Below the pieces are notes generated by a model. That model searched no databases, was not told where the DNA came from, and saw only the letters and a list, made by a program, of their open reading frames with translations. A DNA stretch of 64,000 bases from JAOAPY01 sp041492185 (GTDB lineage Bacteria > Acidobacteriota > Blastocatellia > Pyrinomonadales > Pyrinomonadaceae). Below, piece after piece: positions 16,604 to 26,679 of the stretch; position 1 is the stretch's first letter; each line of letters opens with the position of its first letter. The position numbers and the translations under genes are program-made. The DNA is taken from the NCBI GenBank assembly GCA_041492185.1, contig JBGPWL010000009.1, positions 16,592-80,591 on the forward strand, given 5' to 3'.

Positions 16604-18112
16604 TTACTTCCCGAACCACCCGATCGGCTTGCCGGATAGATCAACCCAGACGCTTTTCACCTGCGTGTAAAGTTCCAACGCGTGTTTGCCCATTTCGCGG
16701 CCGTAGCCGGATTGCTTGTAACCACCGAATGGCGACGCGGCATTAAAGATGTTGAAGGTATTGATCCAAACGACGCCTGCCTTGATCTCTTTCGCAAAGC
16801 GATGCGCGCGCGTGATGTCCTGCGTCCAGATGCCTGCCGAAAGACCATAAATAGTTTCGTTCGCTTGCTTGATGAGATCGTCTTCATCCGCGAACGTAAT
16901 CACTGAAACAACGGGGCCGAAGATCTCTTCCTGCGCGACGCGCATCCGATTCTTAACTTCAGAAAGAATTGTCGGCTGGAAGAAGTATCCGTTCTGAAGA
17001 TTTCCTGCCAGCTTCGGCGACTCGCCGCCCGCGAGCACGGACGCGCCTTCTTCACGTCCGATACTGACATAGCTCTGAATGCGATCAAGTTGTTCGCGTG
17101 ACACTTGCGGCCCCATCTGCGTCGCTTTATCGAGCGGATCGCCCACGATGATTCTGCCCGATTTCTCCTTTAATCGATCCAGGAATTCATCTTTGACACT
17201 CTCGGCGAGAAACAATCGCGAGCCCGCGCAGCACACCTGGCCCTGATTGAAAAAGATTCCCATCATCGCGCCGTTGACTGCCTGCTCCAGATCGGCGTCA
17301 GCGAAGACTATGTTCGGCGCTTTGCCTCCGAGTTCAAGTGAGACCTTGGTTAGATTGTCAGCAGCGGACTTGGCGATCAACTTACCGACTTCAGTCGAAC
17401 CGGTGAACGCAATCTTGTTGATGCCCGCGTGCGAAGCGAGCGCCGCGCCCGCGGTTTCGCCATAGCCGGGAACGATGTTGACTACGCCTTCGGGAAAGCC
17501 TGCTTCCTGGATCAGCTTTCCGAGTTCCATCGCCGTGACGGGTGTTTGCTCAGCGGGCTTTAGCACGACGGTGTTGCCGGCGGCAAGAGCGGGCGCAAGT
17601 TTCCAGGCAGCCATCAAGAGCGGAAAATTCCACGGGATAATCTGTCCGCATACGCCCACCGGCTCGCGCAGCGTGTAGTTGAACATCTTGCCCGGCACGG
17701 GAATGGTTTCGCCTTCGATCTTCGTTGACCAGCCGGCAAAATATTCAAAGTTCTCGGCCACCTGCGGCAAATCAACGTAGAGCGATTCCTTGATCGGTTT
17801 GCCGTTATCGAGTGTTTCCAATTCGGCGAGTTCTTTCGCGTGCTGCTCGATCAACTGCGAAAGTTTGTAGAGCAGACGGCCGCGATCGCGCGCGCTCATA
17901 GTTGACCATTTGCCTTCGAACGCGCGACGAGCAGCAGCGACGGCCTTGTCGATGTCCGCCGCGTCCGCCTCGGCAACTTCGGCAAGCGGCTCACCGGTGG
18001 AAGGATTCGGCGTGGTAAAAGTCTTGCCGGATTCGGCGTCCACCCATTGTCCGTCAATAAAGAGTTGATATTTGCGCGGCGTGGTCGTTCCCGCTGGTTG
18101 AACAGATGACAT
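16604..18112 (-). CDS. NAD(P)-dependent aldehyde dehydrogenase
   Basis: 502 aa, the normal length of the ALDH superfamily (betaine/indole-acetaldehyde type). Landmarks: NFPLLMAAWKLAPALAAGN, the cofactor loop FTGSTEVGK, the catalytic Glu in ELGGKAPNIV and the nucleophile Cys in NQGQVCCAGSR. The C-terminal GGYKQSGYGREMG motif is intact. It oxidises an aldehyde to a carboxylate in the cytoplasm; substrate not predictable. It lies downstream of aconitase in the same direction but is separated by a long inverted repeat. Confidence 0.95.
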   Translation of the reverse strand: MSSVQPAGTTTPRKYQLFIDGQWVDAESGKTFTTPNPSTGEPLAEVAEADAADIDKAVAAARRAFEGKWSTMSARDRGRLLYKLSQLIEQHAKELAELETLDNGKPIKESLYVDLPQVAENFEYFAGWSTKIEGETIPVPGKMFNYTLREPVGVCGQIIPWNFPLLMAAWKLAPALAAGNTVVLKPAEQTPVTAMELGKLIQEAGFPEGVVNIVPGYGETAGAALASHAGINKIAFTGSTEVGKLIAKSAADNLTKVSLELGGKAPNIVFADADLEQAVNGAMMGIFFNQGQVCCAGSRLFLAESVKDEFLDRLKEKSGRIIVGDPLDKATQMGPQVSREQLDRIQSYVSIGREEGASVLAGGESPKLAGNLQNGYFFQPTILSEVKNRMRVAQEEIFGPVVSVITFADEDDLIKQANETIYGLSAGIWTQDITRAHRFAKEIKAGVVWINTFNIFNAASPFGGYKQSGYGREMGKHALELYTQVKSVWVDLSGKPIGWFGK

Positions 18113-18133
18113 TTTGTGACTCCATTGTAGAGT

Positions 18134-18230
18134 CTCTGTGCAACCACTGTGTCCTGCGGTGTCTCTGTGGTGAACCAGGTTTCAGAAGCACTCACCACGG
18201 AGACACAGAGGACACAGAGGTTGCACAGAG
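18134..18230. repeat. 40-bp imperfect inverted repeat of CACAGAG-type words
   Basis: Arms 18134-18173 and 18192-18230 are complementary apart from a few mismatches and one base gap, with an 18-nt loop. Each arm is itself made of degenerate CACAGAG/CTCTGTG words 8-11 nt apart. It occupies nearly all of the gap between aconitase and the aldehyde dehydrogenase gene. Confidence 0.9.
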
Positions 18231-18234
18231 AAAA

Positions 18235-21135
<2,901 letters not shown>

Positions 21136-21402
21136 AGAAAATCAATCGGAAATGAAACAAAGAGATGGTTGCTCTCAACAATGAAAGATCAATAAGAGTA
21201 TGGATCGCGTTAGCAAAGTTCAGTGTAAAGTGGCATTCTTGAATCGTCAAGGAAGCCATTTTGCGGCCTCGGACGCTAAACGACACTAGCTACGATTAGC
21301 CGCTTTTCGCGACCTTTATGATCTGCTATAGTTCTTCTACGCCAAAGCGATCTTAACGATCTGCGGATCGTTCAAACAAGGTTCGGATCAAGGAAAGGTG
21401 TC

Positions 21403-21801
21403 ATGCACAACAAGCGGCCGGAAGAGTTTGAGTACTTAAGTAATAATCCCGACTACGTCCCCGATCCGGAAATCGAAGAGTTCATGGAAGAGGAGATCTC
21501 GCGCGCGCCGAAAGATCCAGAGTTGCTCGCGCACCGCCTGCGCAACAATACCGCGGCTTCACCGCGCGATTCGGGCGGCGATCTCGACGCCGCCTGGGAA
21601 GACGTGAACGAGAGCGGCTCGGAAACGGTCGGCGGCGACAATCCCACACCCGATCAGTCCGATGTAGAAGAAAACGCTAAAGCGATGGGCGTCAGTTTTG
21701 AAGACAATCAGCAGTTGGATTTCGAGAAGCAGATCGAGAAACGTGACCGGGATCGGTTTGAACTCGATCCGCGATCAAAAGCAAACGACGACTCGATTTA
21801 A
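21403..21801 (+). CDS. Acidic DUF6335-like protein
   Basis: 132 aa, strongly acidic, no membrane segment. The stretch GGDLDAAWEDVNESGSE then VGGDNPTPDQSDVEE and a C-terminal EKRDRDRFELDP match what I recall of the DUF6335 family, best known from cyanobacteria. Function unknown. AAGGAAAGG provides a good ribosome site. It stands alone, divergent from aconitase. Confidence 0.75.
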   Translation: MHNKRPEEFEYLSNNPDYVPDPEIEEFMEEEISRAPKDPELLAHRLRNNTAASPRDSGGDLDAAWEDVNESGSETVGGDNPTPDQSDVEENAKAMGVSFEDNQQLDFEKQIEKRDRDRFELDPRSKANDDSI

Positions 21802-22102
21802 TGTCGTAGCACCTATTTCTTTACCCCAGTTCGCCCATGCACCGGCAGGAGAAATCAGGGGCTCGGGCATCACTTGACCTTGTTCGTGTAGGTTCCGGCC
21901 TTTTCGTGTGACTTCGTGGATCGTCTGTTGGTTGACCGCAGAAAGACGATCCACGAAGTCACACGAACGAAACCGAAGAAACACGAACCGTTGAGCCGCT
22001 CTGTCCATAGTCGCATGAACGGCGGCCGTGAAGAATTAGCTGTTACAGCACACTAGTTTTTGGATCTTGCGCCCAACCTAAAGAGGCTATATCCTCACGC
22101 GC
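21802..22102. other. Gene-free region with inverted repeat
   Basis: Holds the perfect 24-bp inverted repeat described at 21903-21967 and the leader of the secreted hydrolase. Nothing else was recognised. Confidence 0.5.
21903..21967. repeat. Perfect 24-bp inverted repeat, TTCGTG-word family
   Basis: Arms 21903-21926 and 21944-21967 are fully complementary with a 17-nt loop. The arm contains TTCGTGTGAC then TTCGTGGATCG. Looser complementarity continues outside the arms. The same family occurs at 24186-24255. Confidence 0.92.
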
Positions 22103-23107
22103 ATGATGCGCACACTTCTTCTTCTTCTCGCTTCCCTTGTCGCATTCGTTTCAGCTAATGCCGCACCCTGCACCAGCGCAACTCCCGACTGTACCGAGTG
22201 GGTCCATCTCGGCAACCAGACGCAGACGTTGGTCTACCGCAGCTATCCGCTCGACGTGAAGAACGACAAAATCACGCGAGCGCTGATTATGGTGCACGGC
22301 GCGGGACGCGATGCGGATAATTATTTTCGCACCGCGCTGGCGGCCGCTTTTCTCGCCGGCGCGCTTGATGACACTGTAATCATTTCTCCGCGATTCGCAT
22401 CCAACGACGGCCGCGCTTGTCGCGATACGCTGGCGCCAAACGAAATCAATTGGAGTTGCTCTGGCGACAGTTGGCGCTCGGGCGGCGTTGCTATCAGCAA
22501 CAACAACCTGACGTCGTACGATTTGACCGATGAGGTGCTGCGCAAGTTGGCGCGCAAAGACGTCTTCCCAAATCTGAAAGCCATCGTCGTCTCTGGTCAT
22601 TCGGCCGGCGGGCAATACGTCACGCGTTACGAAATGGCCAATCAGGTCCACGACAAGCTCGGTGTCTCGATCACTTATGTCGTTTCAAACCCGTCGAGCT
22701 ATGCCTACCTCGATCCTGATCGTCCTTCGGGAACTAACAACGAGTTGCGCGCGTTCGGTGATGCGCGTAACTGCACGACTTACGATAACTGGCCTTATGG
22801 ACTCAAGAATCGCACTGGCTACACGGCTAAGATCGGCGACGATCAATTGAAGAAGCAGCTTGCGGAGAGAGCCGTGACGTACCTGCTTGGAGAACTCGAT
22901 ATATTGCCGCTCGGTGGCTTTGATTCATCGTGTCCGGCGATGGCCCAGGGTCCGACGCGTCTCGCGCGCGGCCAAACCTTCGCCGGCTATGTCAACGCGA
23001 AGTACAAAGCGCAACACAAAGCGATCGTCGTCCCGCTGTGCGGCCACAACGCCCGCTGCATGTTCACAGCGGAAATCGCGCTTCCGATTTTGTTTCCGAA
23101 GTTGTGA
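22103..23107 (+). CDS. Secreted alpha/beta-hydrolase-like protein
   Basis: 334 aa with a signal peptide ending near ANAAP. The fold is alpha/beta hydrolase: strand ALIMVHGAGRDADNYF (oxyanion region), then VVSGHSAGGQYV with nucleophile Ser in GHSAGG. The His of the triad is probably the one in PLCGHNARC near the C-terminus. Six or more cysteines suggest disulfides, fitting export. Substrate unknown; esterase or depolymerase are possible. Confidence 0.85.
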   Translation: MMRTLLLLLASLVAFVSANAAPCTSATPDCTEWVHLGNQTQTLVYRSYPLDVKNDKITRALIMVHGAGRDADNYFRTALAAAFLAGALDDTVIISPRFASNDGRACRDTLAPNEINWSCSGDSWRSGGVAISNNNLTSYDLTDEVLRKLARKDVFPNLKAIVVSGHSAGGQYVTRYEMANQVHDKLGVSITYVVSNPSSYAYLDPDRPSGTNNELRAFGDARNCTTYDNWPYGLKNRTGYTAKIGDDQLKKQLAERAVTYLLGELDILPLGGFDSSCPAMAQGPTRLARGQTFAGYVNAKYKAQHKAIVVPLCGHNARCMFTAEIALPILFPKL

Positions 23108-23471
23108 GTAGTCGGCCTTCCCTTCTTCTTTCGCGCGAATTGCGGGACATTCTTCTTGAAAGCCTACGGGTCCAAGTATGGGCTCACTATGGCGTTACCA
23201 GGGGTTTAAGCTCCGTAGGAGCGAGATATTTATAGTCGGGCCGCATTAAAACCGACCATGAGCTCCGCAGGAGCGACATGTTTCAGCGGACGGAGTAAGC
23301 TCGCGAGCCGCAACATGTCGCTCCTGCGGAGCTGGCCGAAATAACCAAAACTCTACCTATCAATATTCCGTCCCTACGGGACTGGTTGTGCGGTGGCGAA
23401 TCTTGTTCAAAAGACAAGAAGCTACGATCCTGGTACACAGAAAGCATTCGAGGGTGCGAAAGAGGTCCCTT
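23108..23471. other. Convergent gene-free region with REP-like elements
   Basis: 364 bases between two convergent genes. Positions 23209-23382 are a cluster of palindromes described separately. The remainder (23383-23471) shows nothing I could recognise. Confidence 0.5.
23209..23382. repeat. REP-like palindrome cluster
   Basis: AGCTCCGTAGGAGCGAG begins a 23-nt unit at 23209-23231. A second copy with three mismatches is at 23261-23283. The second copy forms a perfect 22-bp inverted repeat with 23312-23333. A further palindrome GTCCCTACGGGAC lies at 23370-23382. Such units, tail to tail between convergent genes, resemble REP/BIME elements. No REP-associated transposase is in the window. Confidence 0.8.
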
Positions 23472-24263
23472 TCACGGTCGCGAAACAAACTTCGCTCTTG
23501 GTTGTAGCGTGATGCTCTTGATTACGATCTTCTCTGACGGGCGTTCGGTTTCCTCTTCAACCGGATGGCCCATGATCAATTGGGCGCTTTCAATTCCCTG
23601 AATCACGCGACCAAACACCGTGTATTTCCGATCGAATTCTGGCGCGCGCCTAAGCGTGATGAAAAACTGGCAGTTCGCCGTATCGCGCGCCTGCGCTTCG
23701 GTCAGTCCGGGTCGTCCGGCAAAAGGCTCCATCGCGCCTTTTCTTGCCGCGCCCACCGTGCCTCGCTCGAAGAAAACATCGCTCATCTCGCCCGGCACGT
23801 TTGGGTAGGGTGAATCTCCCTGGCCATCGTTTTCCGGATCGCTATCCTTCGACAACGGATCGCCTCCCTGAATCAAGCCTGCGTCGGCATTTACTCGATG
23901 GAAGGTCGTGCCGTTGTAGAAGCCTTCATTGATTAGCTTCTTGAACCGCTCGACCATTTTGGGCGCGATGTTCGGATAAAGTTCGATCACGATGCTGCCG
24001 AAGTCAGCGGTTTCTATGACCGCAACCTCGCCGTCGGGCACGGGCTTGACTCCTTTTTTTACCTTCGCATCCAGCGCGGCCTCTTCGTCGCTCGTGGCGT
24101 CAAAATCCTTGACCGCGGTTTTCTTTCCGCCACAGGCAGCAACGATACTGGCAACCACCAACGCCAGAACCAGGGGACGAACCAAACGATCCACGAAGCC
24201 ACACGAAAAATCCTGTGCTTTTCGTTGTGTTCGTTCGTGTAATTTCGTGGATCGTGTCGCCAT
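23472..24263 (-). CDS. Cyclophilin-type peptidyl-prolyl isomerase, lipoprotein
   Basis: Catalyses cis-trans isomerisation of prolyl bonds, here outside the cytoplasm. The cyclophilin domain covers the C-terminal 180 residues (IELYPNIAPKMVERF, GTTFHRV, GLIQGGDPL, NCQFFITLRRAP, FGRVIQG). A hydrophobic segment VLALVVASIVAAC ends in a lipobox-like site. The 26 residues before it are encoded by an intergenic-type inverted repeat (24186-24255). If ATG 24263 is the start, the repeat is translated; GTG 24194 would place translation start within it and leave a compact signal. The gene follows dtd closely. Confidence 0.9.
   Translation of the reverse strand: MATRSTKLHERTQRKAQDFSCGFVDRLVRPLVLALVVASIVAACGGKKTAVKDFDATSDEEAALDAKVKKGVKPVPDGEVAVIETADFGSIVIELYPNIAPKMVERFKKLINEGFYNGTTFHRVNADAGLIQGGDPLSKDSDPENDGQGDSPYPNVPGEMSDVFFERGTVGAARKGAMEPFAGRPGLTEAQARDTANCQFFITLRRAPEFDRKYTVFGRVIQGIESAQLIMGHPVEEETERPSEKIVIKSITLQPRAKFVSRP
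24186..24255. repeat. Inverted repeat overlapping the 5' end of the cyclophilin gene
   Basis: Arms 24186-24207 and 24234-24255 (22 nt) pair with two mismatches and a 26-nt loop. Sequence is the same TTCGTGGATCG word family as 21903-21967. Confidence 0.88.
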
Positions 24264-24283
24264 CGTTTTTCGAGAAAGCACCT

Positions 24284-24733
24284 TCAGAATGCCTTTCTAC
24301 TGTCGAGCAGGATCGTCACCGGCCCGTCATTAACCAACTCAACCTGCATCATCGCGCGAAAGCTGCCAGTCGCCACCTTGCCGACATTCTTTCGCGCTTG
24401 CGCGACAAAATAATCATACAACGGCTCAGCCACTTCGGGCGGCGCTGCGTCGATCCACGATGGTCTTAGTCCGCGACGCACATCCCCATACAAAGTGAAT
24501 TGCGAAACCACCAGCAGCGCTCCTTCCACATCTTTGAGTGATAAATTCATTTTCCCATCTTGATCGTCAAAGATGCGTAGCGCGACAATCTTATCGACGA
24601 GATAATCGGCATCTTTCTGTGTATCGTCGCGCGCGACACCCAACAAAACGACGAGACCTTTTCGGATCTCGCCGACAATTTCTCCCTCAACTGTAACACT
24701 CGCGCGCGTCACGCGCTGAACGACTGCTCGCAT
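24284..24733 (-). CDS. dtd: D-aminoacyl-tRNA deacylase
   Basis: 149 aa, standard length. It removes D-amino acids wrongly attached to tRNA. It begins MRAVVQRVTRASVTVEGE, and contains LVVLLGVARDD, the catalytic LLVVSQFTLYGDVRRGLRPSW segment and the VNDGPVTILLDS C-terminus with the cross-subunit Gly-Pro dipeptide. Start at ATG 24733, the family start; an upstream in-frame extension to 24799 overlaps the preceding gene and is rejected. Seven bases separate it from the TPR-TonB gene. Confidence 0.96.
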   Translation of the reverse strand: MRAVVQRVTRASVTVEGEIVGEIRKGLVVLLGVARDDTQKDADYLVDKIVALRIFDDQDGKMNLSLKDVEGALLVVSQFTLYGDVRRGLRPSWIDAAPPEVAEPLYDYFVAQARKNVGKVATGSFRAMMQVELVNDGPVTILLDSRKAF

Positions 24734-24740
24734 GCCGAGA

Positions 24741-25769
24741 TTAATTCCTTCGCCTAACAAAATTGTAGACGATGACGCCAGTGACCTTGATTGGAACACC
24801 TGACAGCACAGTTGGCGTGAATCGGGCTCGACGAGCAGCTTTCTCGGCAGCGGTTACCAATGCTATATGAACGCCGCCAGCGTCCATAGCCTTCGCGTCG
24901 ATGACGTTGCCGTTCTCATCGATAGTCACACGAACTCGAACGACCCCTTCCGCGCGCGCTTCAGCCGCCATCATTGGGTAGTCAGGGGCAGGTAGACTAA
25001 GAGCTTTGCCGTTTAATACGCCAACTTCAACCATCCTAGGTCCAGAAGACAACTCAGCAATTCGCTTTTGTATCTGCAATCCCTCGTCCCGTCGATTCAC
25101 CGAAAACAGGAGAGTGGCATAAGCATTTAACGCTCTGATTAACTCAGCGTTATTCGAGCCTTTCATCTCCTCCCTAATCCTAATTACTCGTTGATAGAGC
25201 GGTTCGGCTTTCTGGTATTCGCGTCGCAGGCGATAGACTTCGGCCAAATTGAAGGCTGTCTGAGCGACGTCAAGATGCTCAGCACCTTGTAACCCTTCTC
25301 TCATCGTGAGGGCACGTTGGAAAAGATCCTCGGCTCTCCTTTCGTCCCGCATCTCATAGACAACAACGGCAAGCTTCTCTAACAATTGTGCGGTGCTCAA
25401 GTCGTCCTTGCCGAATGCCTTCTCGTTAACTTTCAACGCCCGGGCGAAGTAAGACTCGGCATCTGAGTATTTCCTTTTTGATCGAAACAACTCCCCGAGG
25501 TTAGCCAGCAGAGGTACAAGATCCTTGTGGTCGGGGCCGAGTGCTTTTTCGCGCAATTCGAGGGCGCGCCTCGCCAGCGGAATCGCTTCATCGTACTTCC
25601 CTTCGCCGTAAAGTTTCATGACAGTCGCGTTGAGTTCTCGCGACTTAACGAGGTCAGGCGACTGGCCTTGAGGCGGTTGAGAAGCTAGAAAAGCGCCTGG
25701 TTGTCCGTTGATTGGCGCAAAGACGAAGCAGGAAACAACTGCGGTAAGAAGCAATTCCTTCAGTTTCAT
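24741..25769 (-). CDS. TPR protein with C-terminal TonB domain
   Basis: 342 aa. A signal peptide (about residues 1-22) is followed by at least four 42-residue kinesin-light-chain-like TPR units, with phrases ALELREKALGPDH, ALKVNEKAFGKDD and ALTMREGLQGAEH. The last 80 residues are a TonB C-terminal fold (LPAPDYPMMAAEARAEGVVRVRVTIDENG, then ARRARFTP). Classical TonB keeps an N-terminal membrane anchor; here the segment looks cleavable, so it may be a periplasmic adaptor rather than an energy transducer. It lies 12 bp after the SDR gene. Confidence 0.88.
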   Translation of the reverse strand: MKLKELLLTAVVSCFVFAPINGQPGAFLASQPPQGQSPDLVKSRELNATVMKLYGEGKYDEAIPLARRALELREKALGPDHKDLVPLLANLGELFRSKRKYSDAESYFARALKVNEKAFGKDDLSTAQLLEKLAVVVYEMRDERRAEDLFQRALTMREGLQGAEHLDVAQTAFNLAEVYRLRREYQKAEPLYQRVIRIREEMKGSNNAELIRALNAYATLLFSVNRRDEGLQIQKRIAELSSGPRMVEVGVLNGKALSLPAPDYPMMAAEARAEGVVRVRVTIDENGNVIDAKAMDAGGVHIALVTAAEKAARRARFTPTVLSGVPIKVTGVIVYNFVRRRN

Positions 25770-25781
25770 TTTCCTTTCCGC

Positions 25782-26501
25782 CTATTTCTTCGGCGGTTTG
25801 CTTGGACGAATTTCTATGCGGCTGGGCAGCGCACGATCGTCGTGATGCAGCAGATCGAGAACGACGCGAGCGATGTCTTCCGGTCGCAACTGCCAACTCT
25901 TCCCTTCGCTCACTTCGTCGCCACCGAATTCAGTATTCACTGATCCCGGCATGATGTAACTCACTTTGATCCCGTCGTGACGCACCTCCTGCATCAACGC
26001 TTCGCTGAAACCATTGAGGCCGAACTTCGACGCGTTGTACGCCGCCATCCGCGGATGCGCGTTCGTGCCCGCAAGCGAGGAGATGTTGATGATGTAACCA
26101 CCGCCACGCTGCTTCATCAGCGGAATCGCTTCGTGGCAACAGTAGAAGACCCCGAACAGATTTGTTTCCAGTACGGCGCGGAAGTCTTCCGGCGAAGTCT
26201 CTTCCACGGATTCGAAGATCCCAATGCCCGCGTTGTTGATGAGAATATCAACGCCGCCAAACTCTGAAACCGTCTGCGCGAATAATGACTTCACCTGATC
26301 GTAATCGCGCACGTCACAGGCGACTCCCGTTACGTTGCCCTCACCCACCCTTTTCAACTCACTGACCGCCTGCTCGATCTCGTTCGCCTTGCGCGCGCTG
26401 ATGCACACATGTACGCCACTGCGGACCAGCGCTTCTGCGATGCCTCGGCCGATCCCTTTTGTGCCGCCGGTAACAACCGCGTTCTTTCCATTCAGATTCA
26501 T
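25782..26501 (-). CDS. Short-chain dehydrogenase/reductase
   Basis: 239 aa NAD(P)-dependent oxidoreductase. Cofactor loop VTGGTKGIGRGIAEAL, NNAGIG motif, catalytic Ser in NISSLAG and YNASKFG (Tyr-x-x-x-Lys). It most resembles 3-oxoacyl-ACP reductase-like SDRs, though substrate range in this family is wide. First gene of a run with the TPR-TonB, dtd and cyclophilin genes. No good ribosome site is visible because a hairpin element ends right upstream. Confidence 0.92.
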   Translation of the reverse strand: MNLNGKNAVVTGGTKGIGRGIAEALVRSGVHVCISARKANEIEQAVSELKRVGEGNVTGVACDVRDYDQVKSLFAQTVSEFGGVDILINNAGIGIFESVEETSPEDFRAVLETNLFGVFYCCHEAIPLMKQRGGGYIINISSLAGTNAHPRMAAYNASKFGLNGFSEALMQEVRHDGIKVSYIMPGSVNTEFGGDEVSEGKSWQLRPEDIARVVLDLLHHDDRALPSRIEIRPSKPPKK

Positions 26502-26510
26502 TGGCGTAAT

Positions 26511-26675
26511 GCGGCTTCGCCGCCTGATGTGCGGAAAGGCTCTGCCTTTCCGAAAAGCCTGTATCTCTCTGATCTCGTTTCTTCGAGGCGCAGCCTCGAA
26601 GAAACGAATAGAAATTAGGGGGGTCGTACCGCCGGTAAGGCAAAGCCTTACCGCACATCGGGGCGGCAGAGCCGC
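26511..26675. repeat. Five-hairpin repeat element with 3-nt loops
   Basis: Five hairpins, each with exactly 3 loop bases: 26511-26523 (5-bp stem), 26532-26552 (9 bp), 26576-26606 (14 bp), 26633-26653 (9 bp) and 26663-26675 (5 bp). In addition, GATGTGCGG at 26526-26534 pairs with CCGCACATC at 26651-26659, closing the middle hairpins into a branched structure. It fills the gap between gatB and the SDR gene. Confidence 0.88.
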
Positions 26676-26679
26676 AAAG

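Noticed and set aside
23209..23382. Possible CRISPR repeats
   Set aside because: Units are palindromic, only three copies, in mixed orientation with no uniform spacers and no cas genes.
24734..24799. 22-residue N-terminal extension of Dtd
   Set aside because: Overlaps the end of the TPR-TonB gene and is absent from the family consensus start.
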